From positions 21,277 through 85,276 of the forward strand of contig JAJEAL010000087.1 of assembly GCA_022822785.1 (NCBI GenBank): 64,000 nt of DNA, read 5' to 3'. The stretch comes from Candidatus Poribacteria bacterium. GTDB taxonomy: Bacteria; Poribacteria; WGA-4E; PCPOR2b. The position numbers were made by a program, and so were the translations under genes. The notes under the pieces are model-generated. The model was not told the DNA's origin. It saw only the letters and a program-made list of their open reading frames with translations, and did no database searches. Shown one piece after another: positions 52,918 through 61,165 of the stretch (the first letter of the stretch is position 1; the number at the start of each line of letters is the position of its first letter).

Positions 52918-53865
52918 ATGCAACAGAGATGCAATCTCACACATTTCATGCTCGCTGGTATTCTCCTCTTAGGTTTGACGACGCTGATGGTAGGCATCAA
53001 CGCACAGGCACAGATTGCCTTCGTGTCTGATAGAGATGGGAATTGGGAAATCTATGTGATGGAGGCCAATGGAAAGGAACCGCGCAGACTCACTAAAAAT
53101 CTCTTTTCTGACGACGAACCCTCATGGTCTCCTGATGGTGAACGCATTATCTTCGCATCTGAAAGGGATGGGAACTCTGAAATCTACGTGATGGACGCTG
53201 GTGGGAATAATCAGCGAAACCTTACCAAAAATCCACATTATGATGGGAATCCTGAGTGGTCACCAGATGGTAAACACATTGTCTTTGATTCTAGGCGAAA
53301 TGGAAACTCTGAAATCTATGTGATGAATGCCGACGGGAACAATCAGCAAAACCTTACCAAAAATCCACATGTTGACTGGTTGCCCTCATGGTCTCCTGAC
53401 GGCAAACGTATTGCTTTCGCGTCTGAAAGGGATGGGAACCTTGAAATTTACGTGATGGATGCCGATGGCGAAAATCCGTTAAATCTTACCGAAAATTTCC
53501 GTGGTGACTTTTTACCCTCATGGTCTCCTGACGGTAAACAGATTGCCTTTGCGTCTGAAAGGGATGGGAATTGGGAAATCTATGTGATGGAGGCCAATGG
53601 AAAGGAACCGCGAAGGCTCACTAAAAATCTCTTTCCTGACTATTCATCCTCATGGTCTCCTGATGGTCAATTTATTGTCTATTCGTCTGATAGGGCTGAT
53701 AATCTTGAAATCTACATGATGGATGTTGATGGGAACAATCAGCGAAACCTCACCAAAAATCCCTATGATGACGCCGCGCCTGAGTGGTTTGGCTCTCCTT
53801 TTGTAGTTGATCCCGCAGAAAAAAAACTCACGATGTGGGGGTGGCTAAAACAGGTTGTCCGATAA
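52918..53865 (+). CDS. TolB-like beta-propeller secreted protein with W-G-W-L-K tail, copy 2
   Basis: This 315-residue protein has its start at 52918 after AAAGGAGGA. Signal [19 protein letters not shown] precedes six 44-residue blades ([39 protein letters not shown]). Blades 1 and 5 are nearly base-identical (53041 and 53569 onward, 528 bases apart = four repeat units). It ends [19 protein letters not shown]. It is a tandem paralogue of the preceding gene, 35 bases downstream. Confidence 0.87.
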   Translation: [315 protein letters not shown]

Positions 53866-53894
53866 CCGCTTTCTGCTGCCGAACACTAAAGTAT

Positions 53895-54590
53895 TTATCG
53901 GGGAATCAGCGTCCGCAACTCTCGAATACTCGCTAGGATGTAATCCGGCCCCGCTGCTATCAGTTGTGCTTCCGTCTGAGATCCCGTCAATACAGCGACC
54001 GTCCACGCCCCGGCGTTTTTCCCCTCCTGAACGTCCACCACAGTATCCCCAATTTTGACTACCTTTCGTCCATCTGTGATATCTAGTTGTTGCATAGCGT
54101 CATGGATCATCTTCGGGTTAGGACGCCCTACTCCGACCTGTTCCGCGCTTCCTACATAGTCGAGCAGCCCCTTGTCCAGCCACCCTAACCGGGAGATAAT
54201 TGCCTGAACAACCCCCGTCGGAAAGCCACTTCCCACGCCAACATGGATATCCTTGGATTTGAGGTGTCGGAAAAGTTCGGTTACACCATCAATTTCCGAG
54301 ATGCGCGAAAGGTTGCTCTCCAGTTCATGCAGAAAATCGTGGTACACATTATCTCCAACGCGCTCGGCATCGGCAGGGGATAATTCCGCAACCTCTTTCA
54401 GAAGGGTTTGGATGGCCTCAGACTTCTGCTTCCCTCGATGCTTGTTAATTAGGTCCGGGGCGAGTTCTATTTCGTGCTTAGCAAAAGCTCGCATCATACT
54501 GATGACCATCAGCGGGTATCCGTCGACCTTGTCGTTGACAGTGGTCCCAGCCATATCAAACATCGCCAACTGAATCGGTTGGGAAAGCAT
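53895..54590 (-). CDS. HAD hydrolase, phosphonoacetaldehyde hydrolase-like
   Basis: This 231-residue HAD protein has motif I MFDMAGTTV (nucleophile Asp), motif II VGVGSG, Lys-containing GRPNPKMIHDAM, and motif IV KIGDTVVDVQEG. The AGTT after the nucleophile and the cap region resemble phosphonatase (PhnX) and its relatives. A phosphonate role is not proven. Its start overlaps the GS-like stop by about 5 bases, indicating coupled translation. Confidence 0.85.
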   Translation of the reverse strand: MLSQPIQLAMFDMAGTTVNDKVDGYPLMVISMMRAFAKHEIELAPDLINKHRGKQKSEAIQTLLKEVAELSPADAERVGDNVYHDFLHELESNLSRISEIDGVTELFRHLKSKDIHVGVGSGFPTGVVQAIISRLGWLDKGLLDYVGSAEQVGVGRPNPKMIHDAMQQLDITDGRKVVKIGDTVVDVQEGKNAGAWTVAVLTGSQTEAQLIAAGPDYILASIRELRTLIPR

Positions 54591-54594
54591 AGTA

Positions 54595-55959
54595 TCAGAT
54601 AACCTCAAAGTATCGTTTCAGTTCCCAATCCGTTATGGCGCGACGGAATTCCGTAATTTCATGCTCGCGTGTGATTACGAAGTGATCCACAAACGCATCA
54701 CCGAGGCAGGCACGGACGATTTCGCTGTCATTCAACTCATCTGTTGCGTCCTCCAACGATCTCGGCAACAGTTCAAATCGTCCGCGAGGAGCATTGTAGG
54801 CATTGCCCTCAAACGGCTCACCGGGGTCGAGTTGGTTTTCAATACCGTATAAGCCAGCGGCGAGGCTAGCCGCCATAGCGATATGTGGATTGCCATCCGC
54901 GCCGGCGAGCCGATATTCTGTCCGTGCCGATGCAGGGGAGATGCCGGGAATTGCACGCAGGGCGCAAGTTCTATTTTCTATTCCCCAAGAGGCGCTAGTC
55001 GGTGCCCATGCGCCGGGGACTGTTCGTTTGTAGGAGTTGACTGTCGGACAGATGAGCGCCATCATTTCGGGCATTGCCGCAATCTGTCCCGCGATATAGT
55101 GCTTCATCGTTTGAGACATACCCGACGCATCGGATTCATCGGCAAACAGATTTGTATCCCCTTCCAAATTCCATAAGCTCTGGTGCAGGTGACCACTGCA
55201 GCCGGGATAGTCTAAACTCCACTTTGCCATAAAGGTTGTAACAAGTCCATGTCTAGCTAAAATCTCTTTCACGCCAGTTTTGAACAGTGCGGCTTTGTCC
55301 GCGGCGCTGCAGGCGGTGTCATAGCGAATCGCAGTTTCATACACACCGGGCCCCGTTTCCGTATGTATCCCTTCCAGTTCAATGTCATACGCCTCCATCC
55401 CATCTATAATCGCGTGAACAATCTCCGCAGCCGCAGATGCCCGTAACACGCTGTAGCCGAACCAGCCGGGCGAGAGCGGCGTCATGTTCTCAAATCCTTT
55501 GTCCTCTAAAGAGTGGGGTGTCTCTCGGAAGATGAAGTACTCGTATTCTGCTGACATAAACGGTTGGAATCCCATATTATTCGCTTTGCGGATGACCGTT
55601 TGGAGCAGTTGGCGTGGGGAAACCGCAAGCGGCTGATCTGCGTTCTCGTAAAAGTCTAGCAAAAACAACGCCGTATTCGGCTCCCAAGGCACCACCCGAT
55701 ATGTGCTCAAATCAATCTTAGCGAGGAGATCGGGGTACCCGGTATGCCAGCCGGTGACGGTCGGCTGCTTATAGAGCTGATCAATCATGTCCCAACCGAA
55801 TGTCACATCACAGAAACCCAAGCCCTTTTCGATAGCAGAAAAGAACTTGTCGAGCGAAATATATTTACCGCGCATGACCCCATCAATATCGAAGCCAGCG
55901 AGCTTAATCTTCTGAATTTTATCGCTTTCAAGATGCGCTTTGATCTGATTTATTTCCAT
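54595..55959 (-). CDS. Glutamine synthetase-family protein
   Basis: This 454-residue protein has the GS fold: N-terminal KLAGFDIDGVMRGKYI, catalytic-domain AEYEYFIF (metal Glu), HTETGPGVYETAI, GCSGHLHQSLW (His loop) and the late NRTCALRAIPG. It is nearer to gamma-glutamyl-polyamine/ethanolamine-type ligases than to GlnA, since the length is about 450 and the adenylylation loop is absent. It ligates glutamate to ammonia or an amine. It is coupled to the HAD gene. Confidence 0.88.
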   Translation of the reverse strand: MEINQIKAHLESDKIQKIKLAGFDIDGVMRGKYISLDKFFSAIEKGLGFCDVTFGWDMIDQLYKQPTVTGWHTGYPDLLAKIDLSTYRVVPWEPNTALFLLDFYENADQPLAVSPRQLLQTVIRKANNMGFQPFMSAEYEYFIFRETPHSLEDKGFENMTPLSPGWFGYSVLRASAAAEIVHAIIDGMEAYDIELEGIHTETGPGVYETAIRYDTACSAADKAALFKTGVKEILARHGLVTTFMAKWSLDYPGCSGHLHQSLWNLEGDTNLFADESDASGMSQTMKHYIAGQIAAMPEMMALICPTVNSYKRTVPGAWAPTSASWGIENRTCALRAIPGISPASARTEYRLAGADGNPHIAMAASLAAGLYGIENQLDPGEPFEGNAYNAPRGRFELLPRSLEDATDELNDSEIVRACLGDAFVDHFVITREHEITEFRRAITDWELKRYFEVI

Positions 55960-56054
55960 AAATTCCTACTTCCGCATACTGGGGCATAAGCCGATGGGCT
56001 CTATACCAGCCAACGCTGTAGCTGATTTCCGCGTATCTAGAGACCTCTGACGTT

Positions 56055-57014
56055 TTACGAGTCCGGCAAAGTCCCTTCAATCTGATCGACAAGATGAATC
56101 GAATGAATCACGTCGCGAAGATCGCTAATCGGAACCTTCCTGTTACGGACACAGTCGACAAAGTGCTCGTGCATCGTCAAAACGCCTTCATACCGAGCGG
56201 TATCCCGCTCATCAACGTCGTCAACCTCCCAACCGCCCATCGTGTGGCTCTCGTTGTCCTCGTGAATCTCAATCTCCGCCGGGATCTTCATATAACACCC
56301 AATCCCCACACCGTGCAGTTCTGAGCGAAGCACCCGTCCCCCTGATGCCCGATTCCCAAGTAACACGCCTGTTACATCGTTATCAAAGCGGACAAGCGCG
56401 GTGTAACAGTTTCGACTGTCGCTGCCAAACTTGTCTCGATACGCCGTCACCTCGACAGGTTCACCACCCGCCATATACCGAAGCAGATCGACAACGTGAC
56501 ATACATCGTTCCAGAGCGTTGTGGTGAATTCTTTACCATCGCCACCGAGAATCTGTTTGTTGAAGGTAGTTATCGCTGTAGAAACACGTCCCTTCTCCGC
56601 CACGCGGCGCATCGCCTCACGGGTCACCGCAGCGTAACGGCGTTGAAAACCGACCATCGCATAGACATCATTTGCAATCGCCGTGTCCAACAACTGTTGT
56701 GTCTCATCGCTGTTAGCGCCCGGCGGCTTTTCGATGAAGATATGTTTACCCGCGTTGAGGCAATCGAGCGCGGGTTGCAGTATCCACTCCTCACGCATCA
56801 CGCAGTAGATGATATCCAAGTCAACGCTATCGAGCATCTCGCGGTGATCCGTGAATGTATGCGCGAATTCATACTTCTTGGCTACCTCATTCATTCGTTC
56901 TTCATCAAGCTCACATACTGCGACCATCTCAACATCATCTTCGAGACGGTTCACGTTAGGGTAGTGTGCACCTTGGCTTCGACCGCCAGCACCGATAAAT
57001 CCTGCTTTTAACAT
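56055..57014 (-). CDS. Gfo/Idh/MocA-family oxidoreductase
   Basis: This 319-residue protein has the nucleotide-binding start LKAGFIGAGGRSQGAHYPNV, CELDEERM, and the family signature GKHIFIEKPPGANSDE near residue 90. The catalytic part has NDVCHVVDLLRYMAGGEP. It is transcribed on the minus strand, as are the GS-like genes, with 95 bases between. It has no close paralogue in the window beyond family level. Confidence 0.9.
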   Translation of the reverse strand: MLKAGFIGAGGRSQGAHYPNVNRLEDDVEMVAVCELDEERMNEVAKKYEFAHTFTDHREMLDSVDLDIIYCVMREEWILQPALDCLNAGKHIFIEKPPGANSDETQQLLDTAIANDVYAMVGFQRRYAAVTREAMRRVAEKGRVSTAITTFNKQILGGDGKEFTTTLWNDVCHVVDLLRYMAGGEPVEVTAYRDKFGSDSRNCYTALVRFDNDVTGVLLGNRASGGRVLRSELHGVGIGCYMKIPAEIEIHEDNESHTMGGWEVDDVDERDTARYEGVLTMHEHFVDCVRNRKVPISDLRDVIHSIHLVDQIEGTLPDS

Positions 57015-57100
57015 GGCGATTCCTTTCTGAGATCTTTATCTAGGGGGTTGGATAGAGCTGCTATTATACACCCCATCCGCTGTAAATCTATAAAATCACG

Positions 57101-57216
57101 ATTTATAGTGAATCGTAAAAATAAATAGACACGCTCGCTCCCCATGTTTGGTAGGCGCTGTTTCCAACTGCGCCGATTGGCAGCGTATAAGTAATTCTAA
57201 AATCTACCATATATAG
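57101..57216. repeat. Inverted-repeat-flanked intergenic element, copy B
   Basis: It starts ATTTATAGTGAATCGTAAAAATAAAT and ends AAGTAATTCTAAAATCTACCATATATAG; the ends are imperfect inverted repeats like copy A at 7515-7648. The interior holds GGTAGGCGCTGTTTCCAACTGCGCC, a degenerate version of the 43303 repeat. So one repeat family is nested in or associated with another. The rest of the 57015-57437 gap holds the promoter below. Confidence 0.55.
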
Positions 57217-57345
57217 TTTTTATGAATGCTAGCACGGTACGGAAATATACAAAGCATATTGGAGCTTTCTGATGGGGCATCCTGAGTCAGAAACCGGTGG
57301 AGCACCAAAAGGGGAAAAGGTTTTTTTATGCTATCACGTTTTCTA

Positions 57346-57374
57346 TTGGCAAGGCAACTAAATTCGTGTATAAT
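57346..57374 (+). promoter_or_regulatory. Sigma70-type promoter of the 57438 gene run
   Basis: TTGGCA (57346-57351) and a perfect TATAAT (57369-57374) are separated by 17 bases, 63 bases before the ATG. It probably drives the unknown protein, PhyH and Gfo/Idh genes. Confidence 0.65.
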
Positions 57375-57437
57375 GCGGCTGAGTGATAATGGGGATTTTT
57401 GCCAGTAGAACCATAACCTTGAACGAGGGAAAACTCG

Positions 57438-57809
57438 ATGACTGAAACGCAAAAAGAAACTGTGAAGGCACTGGTGACCGAACTCCGACAGGGGACACTG
57501 ACGGAAGCCAATCTGCGTGAGGGGATTGCGGGCATCGTCGGGGCAGACAGCCCGAAACGGCAGGATATCCTCTATCTGCAAGCGGTAACCACCTCTCCCG
57601 GCGCGGCGGTGGTCGGTATGCTGCTGGTTGAGGATGGAGAACTCCATGAGGGACCGCCCAATCCAGAAGATTGGCCCTATCAGACGGTCCTAGAAGCTGT
57701 CCGAGATGGCTGGCGGATCATCTCTTTTCCAAATATGGCACTGCTTACTGTAGATGAAAAAGAGTTCTACGGCTTGGGCGCTGAATTTATCCTTGAACGT
57801 TGGAGGTAA
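57438..57809 (+). CDS. Small hypothetical protein
   Basis: I do not recognise this 123-residue protein. It is mostly alpha/beta with an acidic character: a leading helix (MTETQKETVKALVTELRQGTLTEAN), then DILYLQAVTTSPGAAVVGMLLVEDGELHEG and RDGWRIISFPNMALL. No signal or membrane segment. It is coupled to the dioxygenase gene, whose ribosome site lies inside its 3' end, so it may be an accessory protein of that pathway. Confidence 0.7.
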   Translation: MTETQKETVKALVTELRQGTLTEANLREGIAGIVGADSPKRQDILYLQAVTTSPGAAVVGMLLVEDGELHEGPPNPEDWPYQTVLEAVRDGWRIISFPNMALLTVDEKEFYGLGAEFILERWR

Positions 57810-57812
57810 ACT

Positions 57813-58676
57813 ATGCGAATATCAGAACGAAAAACCTACGACTGCGAACCAACTATGACGGATACTGAGGTGCTGGAGTTCTGCAAGAATGGCTATCTGA
57901 TGCTTGAGGGGGTTGTCCCCGATGATGTCAATCGCAGGGCGATGGAATACTGCGACCAACACTCCTATATGGAGCCAAGCGGCATTCTGAAGGAAGACTG
58001 GTTCGTTGAGAACGTGATAGTTCATCCGGCAGCCGCCGGTGCCGTGCGTTCCCTTCTGGGGACTAACTTTCATCTGCCGATACTGATGAGCAATCATCGG
58101 GTGCAGTGCCCCATTCAAGCTGTGGGCGGGTGGCATGTGGACGGTAATTATCACTATACCCACGAACTTAACTTTTTGCAGGTGTTCTACTATCCGCAGG
58201 ATACCCCCATTGAAATGGGACCGACACAGATTGTGCCGGGCACCCATCTTGTGCGAAACAAAGCGAGGTTCATGGGACATTTGGCTAGCATCAAGGGCGC
58301 TATCCCCACCACCGCGCCCGCCGGTTCCATCTTCCTAACCGTATACCACATCTGGCATCGCCGCGGACCGTCAACCGCGTCGGGCATCCGTAACCTACTC
58401 AAATACTTCTACTGGCGCACCACCCCGCCACAACGTGACTGGGTGATTGAGCCTGACTTCGATTTTGCCACCGCTCAATACACTGGCCCTGGTGGGGCGT
58501 ATGTGGAGCAATTCCGGGATACCATCAAGGTGTCAGAGATGTTCCTCTGGCTCTGTGGTCGCCACAAGTCGTTCCAGAATCTGGGTGGGCAAAGCTGGCC
58601 CCTGCCCGCAGATCGGAATGACCTGCCCTACGGTTTCCCCGCAGGATTGCCTCAACCTCAATCTGTTGAACTGTAA
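57813..58676 (+). CDS. Phytanoyl-CoA dioxygenase-family (PhyH) oxygenase
   Basis: This 287-residue Fe(II)/2-oxoglutarate enzyme has the iron motif H-x-D in VGGWHVDGNYHYTHE, the second His in HIWHRRGPSTASGIRN and the Arg for 2-oxoglutarate nearby (RNLLKYFYWR). QIVPGTHLVRNKARFMGH is typical of PhyH. It hydroxylates an unknown substrate. GGAGGT precedes the ATG by about 7 bases. The gene lies between an unknown small gene and a Gfo/Idh gene, probably in one operon. Confidence 0.9.
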   Translation: MRISERKTYDCEPTMTDTEVLEFCKNGYLMLEGVVPDDVNRRAMEYCDQHSYMEPSGILKEDWFVENVIVHPAAAGAVRSLLGTNFHLPILMSNHRVQCPIQAVGGWHVDGNYHYTHELNFLQVFYYPQDTPIEMGPTQIVPGTHLVRNKARFMGHLASIKGAIPTTAPAGSIFLTVYHIWHRRGPSTASGIRNLLKYFYWRTTPPQRDWVIEPDFDFATAQYTGPGGAYVEQFRDTIKVSEMFLWLCGRHKSFQNLGGQSWPLPADRNDLPYGFPAGLPQPQSVEL

Positions 58677-58701
58677 AAAGACCTATCTAATGAGGTGAAC
58701 G

Positions 58702-59730
58702 ATGAGCAACGAAAAATTACGCGCAGGCGTTATCGGTTGTGGCTTGGGGGCGTATCATGGCTATGCCTACGCCAACACCTCCGAATTTAACCTTGTCGCA
58801 GTCTGTGACCTAAAGCCCGATGTCCTTGACAGCTTCTTCGAGCGTTCAAAGATTACGCGCGGCTCGGTCCATGAGTACAACGACTACCGCGCTATGCTCG
58901 ATAAGGAGAACCTCGATGTCGTCAGTGTGGCAACACCGGATGACTATCACACCAATCCGGTCTGTGACGCATCGGACGCCGGGGTCAAGGGAATCCTCTG
59001 TGAAAAACCGCTGACAATCAACCTTCATGATGCTGATCGGATTATTGAAACGGTCGAGCGGAACGGGACCAAGATGTCGGTGGATCACACACGGAGTTGG
59101 CTGCCGCTATATCAAGGGGTGCGAACCGCGGTCCGAGACGGTGAAATCGGTGGACTGACCCGCATCATCGCACACATGGGAGGGCGTCGGTCGATGCTTT
59201 TCCGTAACGGCACCCACCTCATCGACGCGGTCTGCTATTTCGCTGATGCGGATCCGGTTTGGCTCATCGCTGCACACGAACAAGGTTTTGAAGACTACGG
59301 CATCGAGTACAAAGGGGAAGGTGGGAGGGATCCTGACCTCGATCCTGGCTCATCAATTTTTATTGAGTTCTCCAACGGGGTGCGTGGCATCGTGAACAGC
59401 GCCAAGATGACACCCGCCGGTTGCGAATTCGATCTCCAGGGACCCAATGGTCGATATGTTTTGAACGACAACCATTGCAAAGCGTGGAAGACAGATCAAC
59501 CCGAAGGAACAGCAACCGAAGCGCCGGCACCCGAAGGTGGAACCTACGGAGACTACTTCGGTGATACTTTGATTCATCCTGTCCGTGAACTCGCCCAGAT
59601 GGTCTGGAACGATGTGCCAAGCAGCTCACCCCCACGCCGCGCTCGACACACATTGGAGATTATGCTGGGAGCATTGTATTCGCAATCACGCGACAGCGCG
59701 AAGGTTCACCTGCCCTTACCACGAGATTGA
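58702..59730 (+). CDS. Gfo/Idh/MocA-family oxidoreductase
   Basis: This 342-residue protein has the Rossmann start LRAGVIGCGLGAYHGYAY and the signature VKGILCEKPLTINLHDAD at about 95. The catalytic region is RNGTHLIDAVCYFADADPVW. Its C-terminal third has extra loops (TATEAPAPEGGTYGDYFG). It is the third gene of the 57438 run. Coupling to a PhyH oxygenase suggests a hydroxylation-oxidation route for a sugar or inositol-like compound. Confidence 0.9.
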   Translation: MSNEKLRAGVIGCGLGAYHGYAYANTSEFNLVAVCDLKPDVLDSFFERSKITRGSVHEYNDYRAMLDKENLDVVSVATPDDYHTNPVCDASDAGVKGILCEKPLTINLHDADRIIETVERNGTKMSVDHTRSWLPLYQGVRTAVRDGEIGGLTRIIAHMGGRRSMLFRNGTHLIDAVCYFADADPVWLIAAHEQGFEDYGIEYKGEGGRDPDLDPGSSIFIEFSNGVRGIVNSAKMTPAGCEFDLQGPNGRYVLNDNHCKAWKTDQPEGTATEAPAPEGGTYGDYFGDTLIHPVRELAQMVWNDVPSSSPPRRARHTLEIMLGALYSQSRDSAKVHLPLPRD

Positions 59731-59863
59731 GCAAAAAGTAAAATGAGTGTTTGAGGGGGCGAGTATGTGAGGAGATGAGGGTTTTACACGCTGCCTCGTT
59801 CCCACGCTCCCTCCGATACTCCCTTACCCGCTCTCACGTTCCCACTTAGGAGGTGACTCTTAA

Positions 59864-60922
59864 ATGTTCAAAAAAAAAGCGCATCATCATCACGGCGGAC
59901 ATCATCACGATCGTGAGGAACACGAGCACCACGATCACAGCCACGACCATGGCGAACACGGTCATACCCACGGCGTTATCGACCCATCCATTGTAACCAC
60001 GGAGCGGGGTATTTGGGCAATAAAATGGTCCTTCCTAGGATTGATGGTAACCGCACTGTTACAGGTCGGCGTAGTTGTGATTTCCAACAGTGTTATGCTG
60101 CTCGCGGATACGATCCACAACTTTGGCGACGCAGCGACCGCGATTCCGTTATGGATTGCTTTCTCCTTCGCCCGATTAAAGCCGAGCAAACGGTTTACCT
60201 ACGGCTACGGGCGCGTTGAGGACTTAGCGGGTATCGCAATCGTGCTTACGATACTGTTCAGCGCAATTTACGCAGGATACGAATCAATTAACCGCTTCCT
60301 TAACCCCAAAACCGTGGGGCATCTTTGGGTCGTTGCTGCCGCATCTATAATCGGTTTTATCGGCAATGAGGGGGTTGCGATATTTCGGATTAAGGTTGGA
60401 AAAGAAATTGGGAGTGCTGCTCTCGTTGCGGACGGTTATCATGCGCGTGTTGATGGGTGGACAAGCCTCTCGGTGTTGGTGGGAGTACTCGGGATACGAT
60501 TCGTCCATCCGATTGCAGATCCCATCGTCGGAGTGCTTATCACCATCGCGATTTTCGGAATTGTGTTGCAGTCAGGCAAAGCAGTATTTACGCGCCTGTT
60601 GGACGGTGTGGAGGCTGATGTCATTGATGAGATAAACCATGCCGCTCACCATGTTGACGGTGTGCAGGAGGTAACAGATGTGCGCAGCCGTTGGATTGGG
60701 CACCGCCTACACGCAGAAGTCAATATCGCCGTAGCACCACACCTCTCCGTCGCTGAAGGACATGCCATAGCAAAAGAGGTTCAACATCAGCTTTTCCATC
60801 ATTTGACCTATCTGTCAAGAGCAGTTATCCATATTGACCCGGTCGAAGAATCTGGTGAACATCACCACAGCATCATAGAACATAGCCACGACGGTTTGCC
60901 GACCCACTCGCATGTCGTGTAG
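59864..60922 (+). CDS. Cation diffusion facilitator metal exporter
   Basis: This 352-residue inner-membrane protein has an N-terminal His-rich segment (KKKAHHHHGGHHHDREEHEHHDHS), probably metal-sensing or loading. Membrane helices follow, including MLLADTIHNFGDAATAIPLW (HxxxD metal site) and SAALVADGYHARVDGWTSLSVLVG (second HxxxD). The cytoplasmic C-terminal domain has HAEVNIAVAPHLSV. CDF proteins export Zn, Co or other divalent ions. AGGAGGTGAC precedes the ATG. A second His-rich tail (GEHHHSIIEHSHD) is unusual. Confidence 0.93.
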   Translation: MFKKKAHHHHGGHHHDREEHEHHDHSHDHGEHGHTHGVIDPSIVTTERGIWAIKWSFLGLMVTALLQVGVVVISNSVMLLADTIHNFGDAATAIPLWIAFSFARLKPSKRFTYGYGRVEDLAGIAIVLTILFSAIYAGYESINRFLNPKTVGHLWVVAAASIIGFIGNEGVAIFRIKVGKEIGSAALVADGYHARVDGWTSLSVLVGVLGIRFVHPIADPIVGVLITIAIFGIVLQSGKAVFTRLLDGVEADVIDEINHAAHHVDGVQEVTDVRSRWIGHRLHAEVNIAVAPHLSVAEGHAIAKEVQHQLFHHLTYLSRAVIHIDPVEESGEHHHSIIEHSHDGLPTHSHVV

Positions 60923-60999
60923 TGCACAGATTGGATATTAGTCTAACGTAAGTCGCTGAGTGGTGTCGGTGTTTTGTCTGTCTGAATCAGGATTTTCCC

Positions 61000-61045
61000 C
61001 GATTTGATCGGGACTCCGTTCCCCCGATAAATCCCGATGAATCGG
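61000..61045. repeat. TCCCGAT-ATCGGGA palindrome cluster
   Basis: The 243-bp gap after the CDF gene contains CCCCGATTTGATCGGGA and TCCCGATGAATCGGGA. Similar palindromes (TCCCGATTTATCGGGG, TCCCGATACATCGGGA) occur at about 48991-49040 next to the TnpB element. It may be a dispersed hairpin family. No gene is visible here. Confidence 0.4.
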
Positions 61046-61165
61046 GAAAGGCAGGCAGGGTTGAAGGATTTTCAGGATAGAAGTCACGCAGTTAAGATAG
61101 CGCAACGTGTTAGGGCAGTACTAATCCATATTTCAAATTACCTTTTCAAAGACAGATGGTGCAGA

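Noticed and set aside
57204..57647. 147-residue minus-strand frame opposite the 57438 gene
   Set aside because: Composition and position indicate a shadow; it covers the promoter and ribosome site of the plus-strand gene.
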